A program made the position numbers and the translations under genes. 43,828 nucleotides of DNA from Phycisphaerae bacterium (GTDB lineage: Bacteria; Planctomycetota; Phycisphaerae; UBA1845; Fen-1342): NCBI GenBank assembly GCA_028279405.1, contig JANQNU010000017.1, forward strand, positions 1-43,828. The letters run 5' to 3'. Of the stretch, positions 1 through 8,493 are shown in pieces (the first letter of the stretch is position 1; every line of letters starts with the position of its first letter). The notes beneath the pieces were generated by a model. It was not told where the DNA came from. It worked only from the letters and a program-made list of their open reading frames with translations, and ran no database searches.

Positions 1-64
1 GTTGCTCCTTTTGAAGGCAACTTCAAAACTCCTCGGCTGGTCGTTATACCAGCCAAGGAGCAAC
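1..64. other. Nested inverted repeats able to fold as a three-way junction
   Basis: Bases 1-10 and 55-64 are perfect reverse complements (GTTGCTCCTT / AAGGAGCAAC). Inside lie a 6-bp hairpin at 11-26 (TTGAAG, loop GCAA, CTTCAA) and a 7-bp hairpin at 35-54 (GGCTGGT, loop CGTTAT, ACCAGCC). On paper the three helices form a closed three-way junction, one arm capped by a GNRA tetraloop on the plus strand. An alternative pairing exists between 29-33 (CTCCT) and 56-60 (AGGAG). There is no T-run, so it is not a standard terminator. It lies beyond the 3' end of mutL and touches the window edge, so the element may extend upstream. Function unknown; it could be a small mobile palindromic element or a structured RNA. 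Confidence 0.4.
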
Positions 65-86
65 GGACGTTCATCCCAATCTAGAA

Positions 87-213
87 GGGTGGGGCACCAA
101 GCGAGCGCGAGCAAGCGGTCAAGCCCGGGACGGTGATCCGGTCCTGCGAGTCGCCTGATCCCCTCGCTTGCGCTCGGGGCTCGTTGTGTTGAGCCTTTGG
201 TTCGCACTGGGGC
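87..213. repeat. Intergenic repeat, copy 1 (degenerate)
   Basis: This stretch contains GGGTGGGGCACCA (87-99). It then contains the block 157-190, which matches 13549-13582 with about four differences over 34 bases. Bases 181-213 (GCTCGTTGTGTT, then a TTTGGTTCGCACTGGGGC-like tail) match 28356-28389. It is a worn copy of the family seen intact at 22735 and 28216. No protein gene is visible between 65 and 234. Confidence 0.6.
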
Positions 214-234
214 TTGGAAGGGCGCGACGTGTGA

Positions 235-2199
235 TCAGCGCCGCTTGAACTGGCGTTCGAGATCGTGCAGCGTCAGGGTCAATGTTGTCGGTCGGCCGTG
301 CGGGCAGTGGCTCGAGCGTTCGGCGCTTTCGCGACGGGCCAGTAGAGCGGTGATCTCGTCGGGGGTGAGTGGATCGCCGGCCTTGACGGCGGCCTTGCAG
401 GCCATCATGTCGAGCAGTTCGTGAATCAACGACTCCGTATCACTGCGCGTGCCCTTCTCGCTCAGCATGTCGAGCAGGTCGCGGACGAATGCGCGCCGAT
501 CCAGCTTTTCGAGCAGCGTGGGAAACGCCTGGACTGCAACCGCCTGAGGTCCGGAGATCGTCAGCTCGACGCCGAGCCGGGTGAGCGTGTCCGCGTGGGA
601 CTCCAACACTTCCAGCCGATCCGCGGGTATGTCGACGATGTCCGGCAACAACAGCCGTTGCGACTCCAACGGTCGTTCGGTGATTCGCTGCCGAAACTCT
701 TCATAGAGCACCCGCTCATGCAGCGCATGCTGGTCGATAATCATCACCCCCTCATCCGTTTCGACCACGAGATACGTGTTGTGCAGCTGTAGCGCCCGGT
801 GGTCCGGCGGTGAGCCTTCACGCTGCTCGTCGCGCCACGGACCGCCATGTGGGGTCGACGGGTTTGTCGATCGATCGTTGATGGGCGGCGTTCCGCCGGG
901 GTCCGGGATCCTGGACGCGTCGCTTTGTGTCGGCGATTCAATCGAACTGCCCGGGTCGGAAACCGGTGGCGTGTCGAGCTGACCGTCGATCGGGTGGTTT
1001 GCCCCGGGCAGCGGTGCGTCCGCCGAAGTTCCGGGCTGCGGCCATTCGTAGCCGGTCGGCGTACCCGGTGCTGCGTCGGCTCGTGCGGTCGGCTGCGGCG
1101 GTGGTGCGGTCGCCCCTGCATGTCCCCGAGCGAAGAAATCGCTCATCGCGCCCCGGACGCGTTCGCGCCGATCGGTGTTCATCAACTCTCGACCGACCAG
1201 AGGGCGATCGAGGTTGGTCGTCAGGAATTTCTCGCGGATGCCGGCGAGCACCTGACCGTGAACGTAGTTGCCGTCGCGCCAGCGCACTTCGGTCTTGGTC
1301 GGATGCACATTGACGTCGATCGCGGCCGGGTCGATCTGGATATACAGGAAGGCCACCGGGTACTCATTCTGAATCAAGCTGCGATAGGCCTCGCGCACCG
1401 CGTGTGAAACGAATCGGTCGCGAACGTAGCGCCCGTTGACGAAGACGTATTCCCATTTGTTCGATCGGCGGCAATAAGCAGGCAGTGCGACGTATCCGTC
1501 GATGGCAACGTCCTGCCCCTCGCGACGAATCGACAGCAGCCCCTCGACCAGGTCAGCCCCATACAGGTCGCTGATGCGCTGGCGATGCGATTCGGCCGCG
1601 GGCAGGCGGTGTACGGCGCGGCCGTTGCTGAGCAGCGTGAACGCGATTTGGGGGTGGGCCAGCGCGATCCGGGCGATCTGCTCGGTAATGTGGCCGGACT
1701 CGGTCTGGTTGGTCCGCAGGAATTTGCGTCGCGCGGGAACGCAATAGAACAGGTCGCGCACTTCCACGGACGTTCCGGTCGGGCATCCGGTGGGGGTCGG
1801 GCCGTCCAGTTCGCCGGCATCGACGCGGATGATATGTCCGACGTCTTCTGTCGGCGGGCGCGAGGTGATCTTGATTCGCGCGACGGAGGCGATGCTGGGC
1901 AGGGCCTCGCCGCGGAAACCCATGGTCTGGATCGCGAACAGGTCCTCGTCGTGCCTGATCTTGCTGGTTGCGTGTGAGACCAGGCAGAGCTGGAGATCGT
2001 CTGCGTCCATGCCGCAGCCGTCGTCGGTGACCCGGATCAGGCTCCGGCCGCCGTCTTCGGTTTCGATCGTGATCTGGGTAGCGCCGGCATCGATGGCGTT
2101 CTCGGTCAGTTCCTTGACCACGCTGGCCGGCCGTTCGACGCACTCGCCGGCGGCGATGCGGTTGACGAGTCCCGGGGGTAACTGGCGAATTCGTCCCAT
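235..2199 (-). CDS. mutL: DNA mismatch repair protein MutL, endonuclease type
   Basis: MutL couples MutS mismatch recognition to strand incision and removal. The N-terminal GHKL ATPase motifs are present: ENAIDAGA (about residues 33-40, with E30 and N34), DDGCG (59-63) and GFRGEAL (94-100). A proline-rich, low-complexity linker of roughly 130 residues follows. The C-terminal domain has the metal-dependent nuclease motif DQHALHERVLYE (489-500, matching DQHA-x2-E-x4-E), ACKAA (600-604) and CPHGRP (632-637). This is therefore a nicking MutL, as found in organisms without MutH. A GTG at 2205 is in frame, but ATG at 2199 fits the family N-terminus and lies 8 bases after a -10-like hexamer. There is no Shine-Dalgarno sequence. 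It diverges from the radical SAM gene with a gap of about 60 bases. Confidence 0.96.
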   Translation of the reverse strand: MGRIRQLPPGLVNRIAAGECVERPASVVKELTENAIDAGATQITIETEDGGRSLIRVTDDGCGMDADDLQLCLVSHATSKIRHDEDLFAIQTMGFRGEALPSIASVARIKITSRPPTEDVGHIIRVDAGELDGPTPTGCPTGTSVEVRDLFYCVPARRKFLRTNQTESGHITEQIARIALAHPQIAFTLLSNGRAVHRLPAAESHRQRISDLYGADLVEGLLSIRREGQDVAIDGYVALPAYCRRSNKWEYVFVNGRYVRDRFVSHAVREAYRSLIQNEYPVAFLYIQIDPAAIDVNVHPTKTEVRWRDGNYVHGQVLAGIREKFLTTNLDRPLVGRELMNTDRRERVRGAMSDFFARGHAGATAPPPQPTARADAAPGTPTGYEWPQPGTSADAPLPGANHPIDGQLDTPPVSDPGSSIESPTQSDASRIPDPGGTPPINDRSTNPSTPHGGPWRDEQREGSPPDHRALQLHNTYLVVETDEGVMIIDQHALHERVLYEEFRQRITERPLESQRLLLPDIVDIPADRLEVLESHADTLTRLGVELTISGPQAVAVQAFPTLLEKLDRRAFVRDLLDMLSEKGTRSDTESLIHELLDMMACKAAVKAGDPLTPDEITALLARRESAERSSHCPHGRPTTLTLTLHDLERQFKRR

Positions 2200-2207
2200 A
2201 CCCACAG

Positions 2208-2213
2208 ATCATA
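2208..2213 (-). promoter_or_regulatory. Extended -10 element for mutL
   Basis: The minus strand reads TGGTATGAT, an extended -10 (TG-n-TATGAT), ending 8 bases before the ATG at 2199. Transcription would then begin about at the start codon. No good -35 box is seen 16-18 bases upstream. Confidence 0.4.
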
Positions 2214-2244
2214 CCAGCGATCCGCGACAGCACACCCGCAAGCG

Positions 2245-2253
2245 TGTTATCAT
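2245..2253 (+). promoter_or_regulatory. Extended -10 element for the radical SAM gene
   Basis: TGTTATCAT (TG-n-TATCAT) ends 6 bases before the ATG at 2260. This is the spacing expected when the transcript starts at the A of the start codon. The gene has no Shine-Dalgarno sequence, which agrees with a leaderless mRNA. A weak -35-like GCGACA lies at 2224-2229. Confidence 0.4.
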
Positions 2254-2259
2254 CCCGAC

Positions 2260-4239
2260 ATGAAAGCCGATTCGTTACGAGACCGGGTTCGTACCGAGCT
2301 GTTGCCGCACGTGCGCCAGCCGGCCCAATACATCGGGAACGAGGTTAACCAACTCGTGCAGCCCGGCGATTGGGAGCAGGCCGACGTGCGGGTCGTCATC
2401 GGCTTTCCGGACGCCTATACGATCGGCATGTCGCATCTCGGCTGCCAGATCCTCTACTGGCTCTGCAATCATACGCAGGGCGTTTGTGCCGAACGGACAT
2501 ACGCGCCCTGGATCGACGCCGAGCGGGTCATGCGGGCCCGTGGCATCCCGCTGTTTACCTGGGACACACGGCAGCCGGTGGGGGAGAGCGACATCTTCGC
2601 GCTCTCGCTGCAATACGAGCTATGTTTCACCACGCTGGTCAACATGTTGGACCTCGCGGGCATTCCAGTTTACGCACGAGACCGGACGGACGACCATCCG
2701 CTGATCATTGTCGGTGGTCCGCAGGCGGATAATCCCGAACCAGTGGCGGATTTTGTCGATCTGGTCGTCATCGGCGACGGCGAGGCCAGCTTGGCCGCGA
2801 TCCTCGACGAATACAAGAAGTGTCGGCGTGACGGAGTGTCGCGTCGAGCGATGATCCTGCGGATGGCGCAGCGGTTCCCGTGGATCTACGCACCGAATCT
2901 GTACGACGTTCACTATCACGCGGATGGGACGATCGACCGATTGCAGCCGTTGGCGGAAGGGCTGCCCCTGCGGATCGAGCGCTGTAAGACGCCGAACTTC
3001 GACGATGCACCTTTTCCGCGACGGCCGCTCGTACCGTGGACCGAGGTTGTCCACGATCGCATCGGCATCGAGATCATGCGCGGCTGCCCGCAGGTGTGTC
3101 GATTCTGCCACGCGGGCTACACCAAGCGCCCGTTGCAGTACCGAAGTGTCGAGCGCGTGATGGAGATCGCGCAGGAAGCTCGGCAAGCGACCGGCATCGA
3201 CGAGATCGGTCTGCTGTCCCTGTCGACGGCGGACTACCCGTTGCTGAAGGACCTGGCGCAGCGTGCCAATGAGGTCTTCGCACCGCAGCGCGTCAATCTC
3301 AGCTTCCCGTCGCTCCGGATCGACAAAATGTTGCAAAACATTCCCTGGATGGCCAACAGCGTCCGCAAGAGCGGGATCACGCTGGCGGTCGAGGCGGCGC
3401 GCGATGACATGCGCCGCGCGATCCGCAAGAAAGTGACCGATGGCAACCTGATGGACGGAGTTCGTGAGGTCTACCGCGCCGGTTGGCGTCGCGTGAAGCT
3501 CTATTTCATGTCCGGCTTTCCGGGTGAACGGGACGAGGACATCTTCGGTATCTGGGAATTGGCGAACGCCGTCAGTTTGGCGCGTCAGCAACTCGGCAAG
3601 CCGCCGGCGCAGGTGACCGCGAGCGTCGGCTGGCTGGTGCCGAAACCGTTTACGCCGATGCAGTGGATGGCGCAGCCGCGGGTCGAGTATTTCCGCGCGG
3701 TGCAGGAAAAGCTGAAGCGCTTGTCACGCCAAAGACGCGGCACAGCAGTCGTGAGCGGGCAGGGGGGCTACGGTTCCGCGTCCGCGATGGCCAGCGAGAA
3801 CGCGGTGTTCGACGATCGCGAGAACAGTGGCGGACGCTGGCAGGGGCGCAAGTCGCTGGTGAAGATCCAGATGCACGATCCCGAACGCTCCGTGCTCGAA
3901 GGCGTCTTCGCGCGCGGCGATCGTCGACTCGGCGCCGTCATTCACGAAGCCTGGCGCCGCGGCGCACGATTCGACGGCTGGGATGAAACGTACGATCCGA
4001 CGATCTGGACTGCAGCCTACGAAACGACCGGCATCGATCCGGACTGGTACGCGCATCGCGAGCGCAGTCCCGAGGAAGTGTTGCCGTGGGACCATATCGG
4101 TCTGCACATGAGCCGCGATTTTCTGGAGCGCGGCTACGACGACCTGTTCGCGCAAATCCGCGTTGCACGCCCCGCGGTCGGGACCAAGCCGCTCGATCAG
4201 GCGGCGGACGGCGCCGCGCCCCTGCCCGTGATCCAGTAG
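2260..4239 (+). CDS. B12-binding-domain radical SAM protein (TIGR03960-like)
   Basis: This 659-residue protein has a cobalamin-binding-like N-terminal domain (about 40-190, including IGFPDAYTIGMSHLG and the IVGGP-GDGE region). The radical SAM domain carries the cluster motif CPQVCRFC (C276, C280, C283), and a conserved C-terminal extension follows. It resembles the uncharacterised TIGR03960 family, whose members are often next to or fused to a DUF2344 partner near ribosomal protein L21 genes; no such partner is seen here. The reaction is unknown, and tRNA or ribosome modification is only a guess from that context elsewhere. The gene diverges from mutL. A perfect 13-base palindrome (CCAGCGACGCTGG, 4248-4260) follows the stop codon. 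Confidence 0.85.
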   Translation: MKADSLRDRVRTELLPHVRQPAQYIGNEVNQLVQPGDWEQADVRVVIGFPDAYTIGMSHLGCQILYWLCNHTQGVCAERTYAPWIDAERVMRARGIPLFTWDTRQPVGESDIFALSLQYELCFTTLVNMLDLAGIPVYARDRTDDHPLIIVGGPQADNPEPVADFVDLVVIGDGEASLAAILDEYKKCRRDGVSRRAMILRMAQRFPWIYAPNLYDVHYHADGTIDRLQPLAEGLPLRIERCKTPNFDDAPFPRRPLVPWTEVVHDRIGIEIMRGCPQVCRFCHAGYTKRPLQYRSVERVMEIAQEARQATGIDEIGLLSLSTADYPLLKDLAQRANEVFAPQRVNLSFPSLRIDKMLQNIPWMANSVRKSGITLAVEAARDDMRRAIRKKVTDGNLMDGVREVYRAGWRRVKLYFMSGFPGERDEDIFGIWELANAVSLARQQLGKPPAQVTASVGWLVPKPFTPMQWMAQPRVEYFRAVQEKLKRLSRQRRGTAVVSGQGGYGSASAMASENAVFDDRENSGGRWQGRKSLVKIQMHDPERSVLEGVFARGDRRLGAVIHEAWRRGARFDGWDETYDPTIWTAAYETTGIDPDWYAHRERSPEEVLPWDHIGLHMSRDFLERGYDDLFAQIRVARPAVGTKPLDQAADGAAPLPVIQ

Positions 4240-4350
4240 CGGGGAGACCAGCGACGCTGGCCAAAGCGCATCCCCAGGGATACACTTTCGACCTTCCGAA
4301 CGAGACGAGTCAGCGGCTCTCTGCCGCCAGCTAGCAGGAACAACGGCAAG

Positions 4351-5418
4351 ATGGCAAAACGCATCCGCACGTCGCAACGTTCTGACACTGGATTCGCACT
4401 GCTGAAACGCCTGACGGAGACGCCGGGAATACCGGGCCGTGAGGAGCGTGTCCGCGCTCTGGTCGAAAAGGAGGTCCGAGGACTGTTCGACGACGTCCGC
4501 ACGGACGCTCTCGGTAACCTGATCTGCTTCAAGCGGGCGGCCGGTCGGGCCCGGAAGGCGCCGAAGGTCATGCTCGCGTGCCACATGGACGAGATCGGGT
4601 TCTACGTCCGGTACGTCGACGACAATGGATTCATCCGCGTACACAATGCCGGTGGCTTCGACCCGCGCAACCTCTTCGCACGGCGGGTGCGGGTGCAGGG
4701 GCGCGAGGACATCATCGGGCTCATGAATGCCGGCGTCCGGCCGATTCATATCTCGTCCGCCGAGGAACGCAACAAGACGCCTGAGGTCAAGGACTTCTTC
4801 ATCGACATCGGCTTGCCCGCGAAAGCCGTTCGGAAGCTGGTTGAAGTCGGTGATCCGGTCACGCTGGAGCAGGAGACCGTTCAGGTTGGAGATGCGGTCA
4901 GCGGCAAGGCGATGGACAATCGTATTTCGCTGTGGGTCGCGATCAACGCCTGTCGGCGCGTGGCGGCCAAGAGCAAGTATGACGTCTACTTTGTCGCATG
5001 CACGCAGGAAGAGGTCGGGTTGCGCGGCGCGGAAACGGCCGCCTACGACATCAATCCCGACATCGGCATCGCGATTGACGTGACCCTGGCTTGTGACCAG
5101 CCGGGCGTAACCAAGGACGATGCGATCACGACCTTGGGCGGCGGGGTTGGCATCAAGGTCATGGACTCCTCGCTCATCTGTAATCGCGCGCTCGTCGACG
5201 AGTTCGTTGCGGTCGCGAAGCGGAAGAAGATTCCCTACCAGCTCGAGATCCTGCCGCGTGGCGGTACGGACGCGGGTGCTGTGCAACGGGCCCGTTCGGG
5301 CAGCCGGGCAATCACGCTCTCGGTTCCTTGCCGCAATATCCACACGGTGACGGAGATGCTGCATCGCGAGGATATGGATGCTGCTGTCGACCTGCTCGCC
5401 GCTTGGCTGACGACCTAG
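4351..5418 (+). CDS. M42 family metallo-aminopeptidase
   Basis: The product is a 355-residue co-catalytic dinuclear zinc aminopeptidase (FrvX/YsdC/CelM type), normally a cytosolic oligomer that trims peptides. Metal and catalytic residues are visible by family pattern: H78 (ACHMDEIG), D189 (KAMDNR, bridging ligand), E220/E221 (TQEEVGLRGA, base and ligand), D243 (AIDVT) and H331 (PCRNIHT). The GGTDAG motif near 304-309 is also present. Length is typical. An AGGA sequence lies about 13 bases before the ATG, a modest ribosome site. It lies 111 bases after the radical SAM gene on the same strand, so co-transcription is possible but not shown. Confidence 0.92.
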   Translation: MAKRIRTSQRSDTGFALLKRLTETPGIPGREERVRALVEKEVRGLFDDVRTDALGNLICFKRAAGRARKAPKVMLACHMDEIGFYVRYVDDNGFIRVHNAGGFDPRNLFARRVRVQGREDIIGLMNAGVRPIHISSAEERNKTPEVKDFFIDIGLPAKAVRKLVEVGDPVTLEQETVQVGDAVSGKAMDNRISLWVAINACRRVAAKSKYDVYFVACTQEEVGLRGAETAAYDINPDIGIAIDVTLACDQPGVTKDDAITTLGGGVGIKVMDSSLICNRALVDEFVAVAKRKKIPYQLEILPRGGTDAGAVQRARSGSRAITLSVPCRNIHTVTEMLHREDMDAAVDLLAAWLTT

Positions 5419-5575
5419 TCGTCAGCGCCCTAACATCTTGGGCGACGGCGCCCGTCGAGACCCAAGAATTTACATTTTCCAGCTTAAATTTGACGAACTA
5501 CACCGCATCGGTCAGGGTAGGCGCGTTCGTCTTGACTTGTGTCCGGCGCCGTTGCAGTGTCGGGGAGGTATGAAA

Positions 5576-6427
5576 ATGAATCCATCATCTAAGCCCACCA
5601 CTGACCTAAACATCGAGTTTCCCCGTGGCGCCGACAGGCTCGACCAGGATCAGGAGTGGTTCTCGTTCGCACACAACGGCGAGCGCCGACGCTTGCGGTT
5701 GCACGACTACGCGGAGATCTTCAGTGTACCGGGGCTTTATGAGGCGCTCATTTACGAGAAGCTCGAGTGCGATTCTCCGTCGCGCGTCGCAGATTTGCTG
5801 GCGACGGTGCTGGTGGATTGGCCACGATCGCCGACCGATTTGCGCGTACTCGATCTCGGTGCCGGCAATGGTATCGCCGGCGAGGCGTTGCGCAGCCATG
5901 AAGTCAGCCACATCGTTGGTCTCGATCTGCTCCCGGAGGCAGCTGAAGCAGCCCAGCGTGACCGACCGGAAATTTATGCCGATTACCTTGTTGCGAACTT
6001 GTGCCACCTCACGAAAGAAGAGGCCGTCCGTCTCGAGTCGCACCGCTTCAATTGTCTCGTGACGGTGGCGGCGCTCGGTTTCGGCGACATCCCGCCAACT
6101 GCGTTTGCGGAGGCTTTCGGATTCGTCTGTCACAACGGTTGGGTAGCGATGACGATCAAGGAAGACTTCCTCGATGCCTCGCGGGACGACAGCGGCTTCT
6201 CACGGTTCATTCGCTCCCTGCTTCGTTGTGGAATTCTTAGCGTTCAGGCCCACCATCGTTTTTGCCATCGCCGTTCGCTCACCGGCGATCAGCTCTTTTA
6301 CGTTGCGCTGGTGGCACGGAAGACCGCAGAGATCCCGGCGCAACTGGTCGAAGATCCGGATGGCTTTCAGCCTGATGGTGGGAGCGGTGGGAGTGTGCCG
6401 GAACTACTACTATCGACCAGCCGTTGA
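5576..6427 (+). CDS. Class I SAM-dependent methyltransferase
   Basis: The 283-residue product has a Rossmann-fold motif I, VLDLGAGNGIAGEAL, followed by an acidic motif II (IVGLDLLPEA). This is the standard SAM-binding pattern. The substrate cannot be told from sequence. GGAGGT at 5564-5569 sits 6 bases before the ATG at 5576 and only 0-1 base before the in-frame ATG at 5570, so 5576 is the likelier start. The 100 bases upstream are AT-rich for this window (around 5460-5500). The C-terminal 40 residues are Gly/Pro-rich and probably disordered. Neighbours give no clue to substrate. Confidence 0.8.
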   Translation: MNPSSKPTTDLNIEFPRGADRLDQDQEWFSFAHNGERRRLRLHDYAEIFSVPGLYEALIYEKLECDSPSRVADLLATVLVDWPRSPTDLRVLDLGAGNGIAGEALRSHEVSHIVGLDLLPEAAEAAQRDRPEIYADYLVANLCHLTKEEAVRLESHRFNCLVTVAALGFGDIPPTAFAEAFGFVCHNGWVAMTIKEDFLDASRDDSGFSRFIRSLLRCGILSVQAHHRFCHRRSLTGDQLFYVALVARKTAEIPAQLVEDPDGFQPDGGSGGSVPELLLSTSR

Positions 6428-6504
6428 GCCGGCCGGACCGGAGTGCTCCAGGAGCAGCCTGGTAAATATCGTTTTGGCTGCTACGAATCCGCCGAAAGCC
6501 CTCC

Positions 6505-6510
6505 TAGAAT
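6505..6510 (+). promoter_or_regulatory. Possible -10 element for the ABC transporter gene
   Basis: TAGAAT lies 9 bases before the ATG at 6520, and no Shine-Dalgarno sequence is present. It could drive a nearly leaderless transcript. No convincing -35 box is seen, so support is weak. Confidence 0.25.
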
Positions 6511-6519
6511 ACATGGTCT

Positions 6520-8475
6520 ATGGACTCATCCCGTCGACGTTATGCGCGCTTCCGACAGCAATCCCGTGAAAGTCGTCGGCGGAAAAGCCACGGCACCACG
6601 GCCAGCCATGCCGCGCCCACGACGAGCGATGCGGGGGCACGTCCCAAGAAACGCCGGGGCGGCTACTTTCGCGAGTACCTCAAGTGGCTCAAGCCCTTTT
6701 GGCGCGAGATTCTCAGTGTGCTGTTGTTGGCGCTGGTTGCCGCCGGGCTGAGTCTGATCCTCCCGCGGGCGACGATGCACATCGTCGACGTCGTATTGCC
6801 GCAACGTCAGGTCGGCGTGCTGCACACGATCGGGCTGGCGCTGCTTCTGATCATCACCGTTCAACAGGTATGCGACTGGTTCCGCAACTGGAAGATGGCC
6901 CGCCTGAACGCGCGCGTACTCTTTCGGCTGCGTCAACGGCTCTACAACCACATGCTCCGCTTGCCGTTGCATGAGCTGTTCGGCCTGAAGACCGGGGGCA
7001 TCACCTCGCGACTCTCGGGGGACGTCGACTCGGTGACGGGCATCGTCCAGATCGCGGTGATTACGCCTGCGGTCGCGACCGTCAAGGTCGTGCTGACGCT
7101 GATGATGCTCGTCTGGATCAACTGGCAGATGTGCATGGCGGCGGTGTTTCTGTTGCCGCCGTTGGTCGTGCTGAACCTGGTTTATATCCGCCGAATTCGA
7201 CCAATCTATCGCAGCATGCGCGATGATCGGCAGGAGATCGACGGTCGCGTCGTCGAGACCTTTGGCGGGATTCGTGTCGTGCGCGGTTTCGGTCGCGAGC
7301 GGTTCGAGGCGGCGTCATACGGCAAGCTGCACCATACCGTGATTCGCAAGCAACTGCTGGCGCGGGTCTACGAACATCTCGTCGGCAGCGGCTGGGGCTA
7401 CCTGATTCCGCTGTGTGCCCTGATCATCATCTGGTTCGGCGGCACGTTGGTGCTCAATGACCAAACAACCGTCGGGGGCATCATCGCGTTTCAGATGTAC
7501 GTCATGATGCTACTCGCGCCGGTCTCGACGATCGTGCAGTCGTATGGACAGACGCAGCAGGCACTGGCAGCGATGGAGCGGATCTTCGATGTGCTGAACC
7601 TGCCGCTGGACAAGCCGGACGCGCCCGGGGCCGAGCGCGCCCCGCGCCGTGTCGAGTCGATCCGTTTCGAGAACGTCTCGTTTGCCTACCCGCAAATGCC
7701 GGCCGCGCTTGCCGTGGGCGGTAGCGGTGAGGAGGGGGGTACCGACGCCCCACACCGAGACAATGTGCTGCACGACGTCAACCTCGACGTCCCCGGCGGC
7801 GCAACCGTCGCGCTCGTCGGCCCCAGCGGAGCGGGCAAGACTACGGTCACCAACCTCGTGGCTCGATTCTACGACCCGACGGTCGGCGTCATTCGCCTCA
7901 ACGGCGCCGACCTGCGCGATCTACAGTTGCGCAGCTTTCGGCGACTGCTCGGTATCGTGCAGCAGGACGTCTTCCTGTTCGACGGGTCCATTGCCGACAA
8001 TATCCGCTACGGCCGACCCAACGCCACGCGAGAGGAACTCCTGACCGCTGCCCGCCGAGCGAACGCACATGAATTCATCGAGGCCTTTCCCGACGGATAT
8101 GAAACCGTTATCGGGGAGCGCGGGGTGCGCCTTTCCGGCGGCCAGGCCCAACGTGTCAGCATCGCACGCGCCATCCTGGCCGACCCGCAGATCCTGATCC
8201 TCGACGAAGCGACCAGCAACCTCGACACGGAGAGCGAACAGCTCATTCAGGCATCGCTGGTCGAACTGATGGGCGGCCGGACGACCTTCGTCATCGCGCA
8301 CCGGCTCTCGACCGTGGTCAATGCCGACCTGATCGTTGTGCTGCACGAGGGGCGCGTGCTCGAAACGGGCACGCACGCCGACCTGATGGCCAGGGACAGC
8401 CGATACCGCGGTATGGTCGAGCGACAGCAGCAGTCCGCCGCTCGCCTTGATCAGGAGCCCAGCTGGTTCGGCTGA
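6520..8475 (+). CDS. ABC exporter half-transporter (MsbA/lipid A or drug exporter type)
   Basis: The 651-residue protein has an ABC transmembrane domain (about 60-350, six hydrophobic spans starting near ILSVLLLALVAAGLSLIL) fused to a nucleotide-binding domain. In the latter are Walker A GPSGAGKTT (434-442), Q-loop region VQQDVF, signature LSGGQ (538-542), Walker B ILILDEA (558-564) and the switch histidine H594 (AHRLS). It should work as a homodimer in the inner membrane. The first 45 residues are very basic and Ser/Arg-rich. A short Gly/acidic insert (GGSGEEGGTDAPH) interrupts the beta subdomain just before Walker A. Substrate is unknown. The start lacks a ribosome site, so the exact N-terminus is uncertain. 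Confidence 0.92.
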   Translation: MDSSRRRYARFRQQSRESRRRKSHGTTASHAAPTTSDAGARPKKRRGGYFREYLKWLKPFWREILSVLLLALVAAGLSLILPRATMHIVDVVLPQRQVGVLHTIGLALLLIITVQQVCDWFRNWKMARLNARVLFRLRQRLYNHMLRLPLHELFGLKTGGITSRLSGDVDSVTGIVQIAVITPAVATVKVVLTLMMLVWINWQMCMAAVFLLPPLVVLNLVYIRRIRPIYRSMRDDRQEIDGRVVETFGGIRVVRGFGRERFEAASYGKLHHTVIRKQLLARVYEHLVGSGWGYLIPLCALIIIWFGGTLVLNDQTTVGGIIAFQMYVMMLLAPVSTIVQSYGQTQQALAAMERIFDVLNLPLDKPDAPGAERAPRRVESIRFENVSFAYPQMPAALAVGGSGEEGGTDAPHRDNVLHDVNLDVPGGATVALVGPSGAGKTTVTNLVARFYDPTVGVIRLNGADLRDLQLRSFRRLLGIVQQDVFLFDGSIADNIRYGRPNATREELLTAARRANAHEFIEAFPDGYETVIGERGVRLSGGQAQRVSIARAILADPQILILDEATSNLDTESEQLIQASLVELMGGRTTFVIAHRLSTVVNADLIVVLHEGRVLETGTHADLMARDSRYRGMVERQQQSAARLDQEPSWFG

Positions 8476-8493
8476 TCTGGACCCGCGAAAGCG

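Noticed and set aside
3724-5364. A 546-codon minus-strand frame
   Set aside because: It is antisense to the radical SAM and M42 genes, with no family features and no ribosome site.
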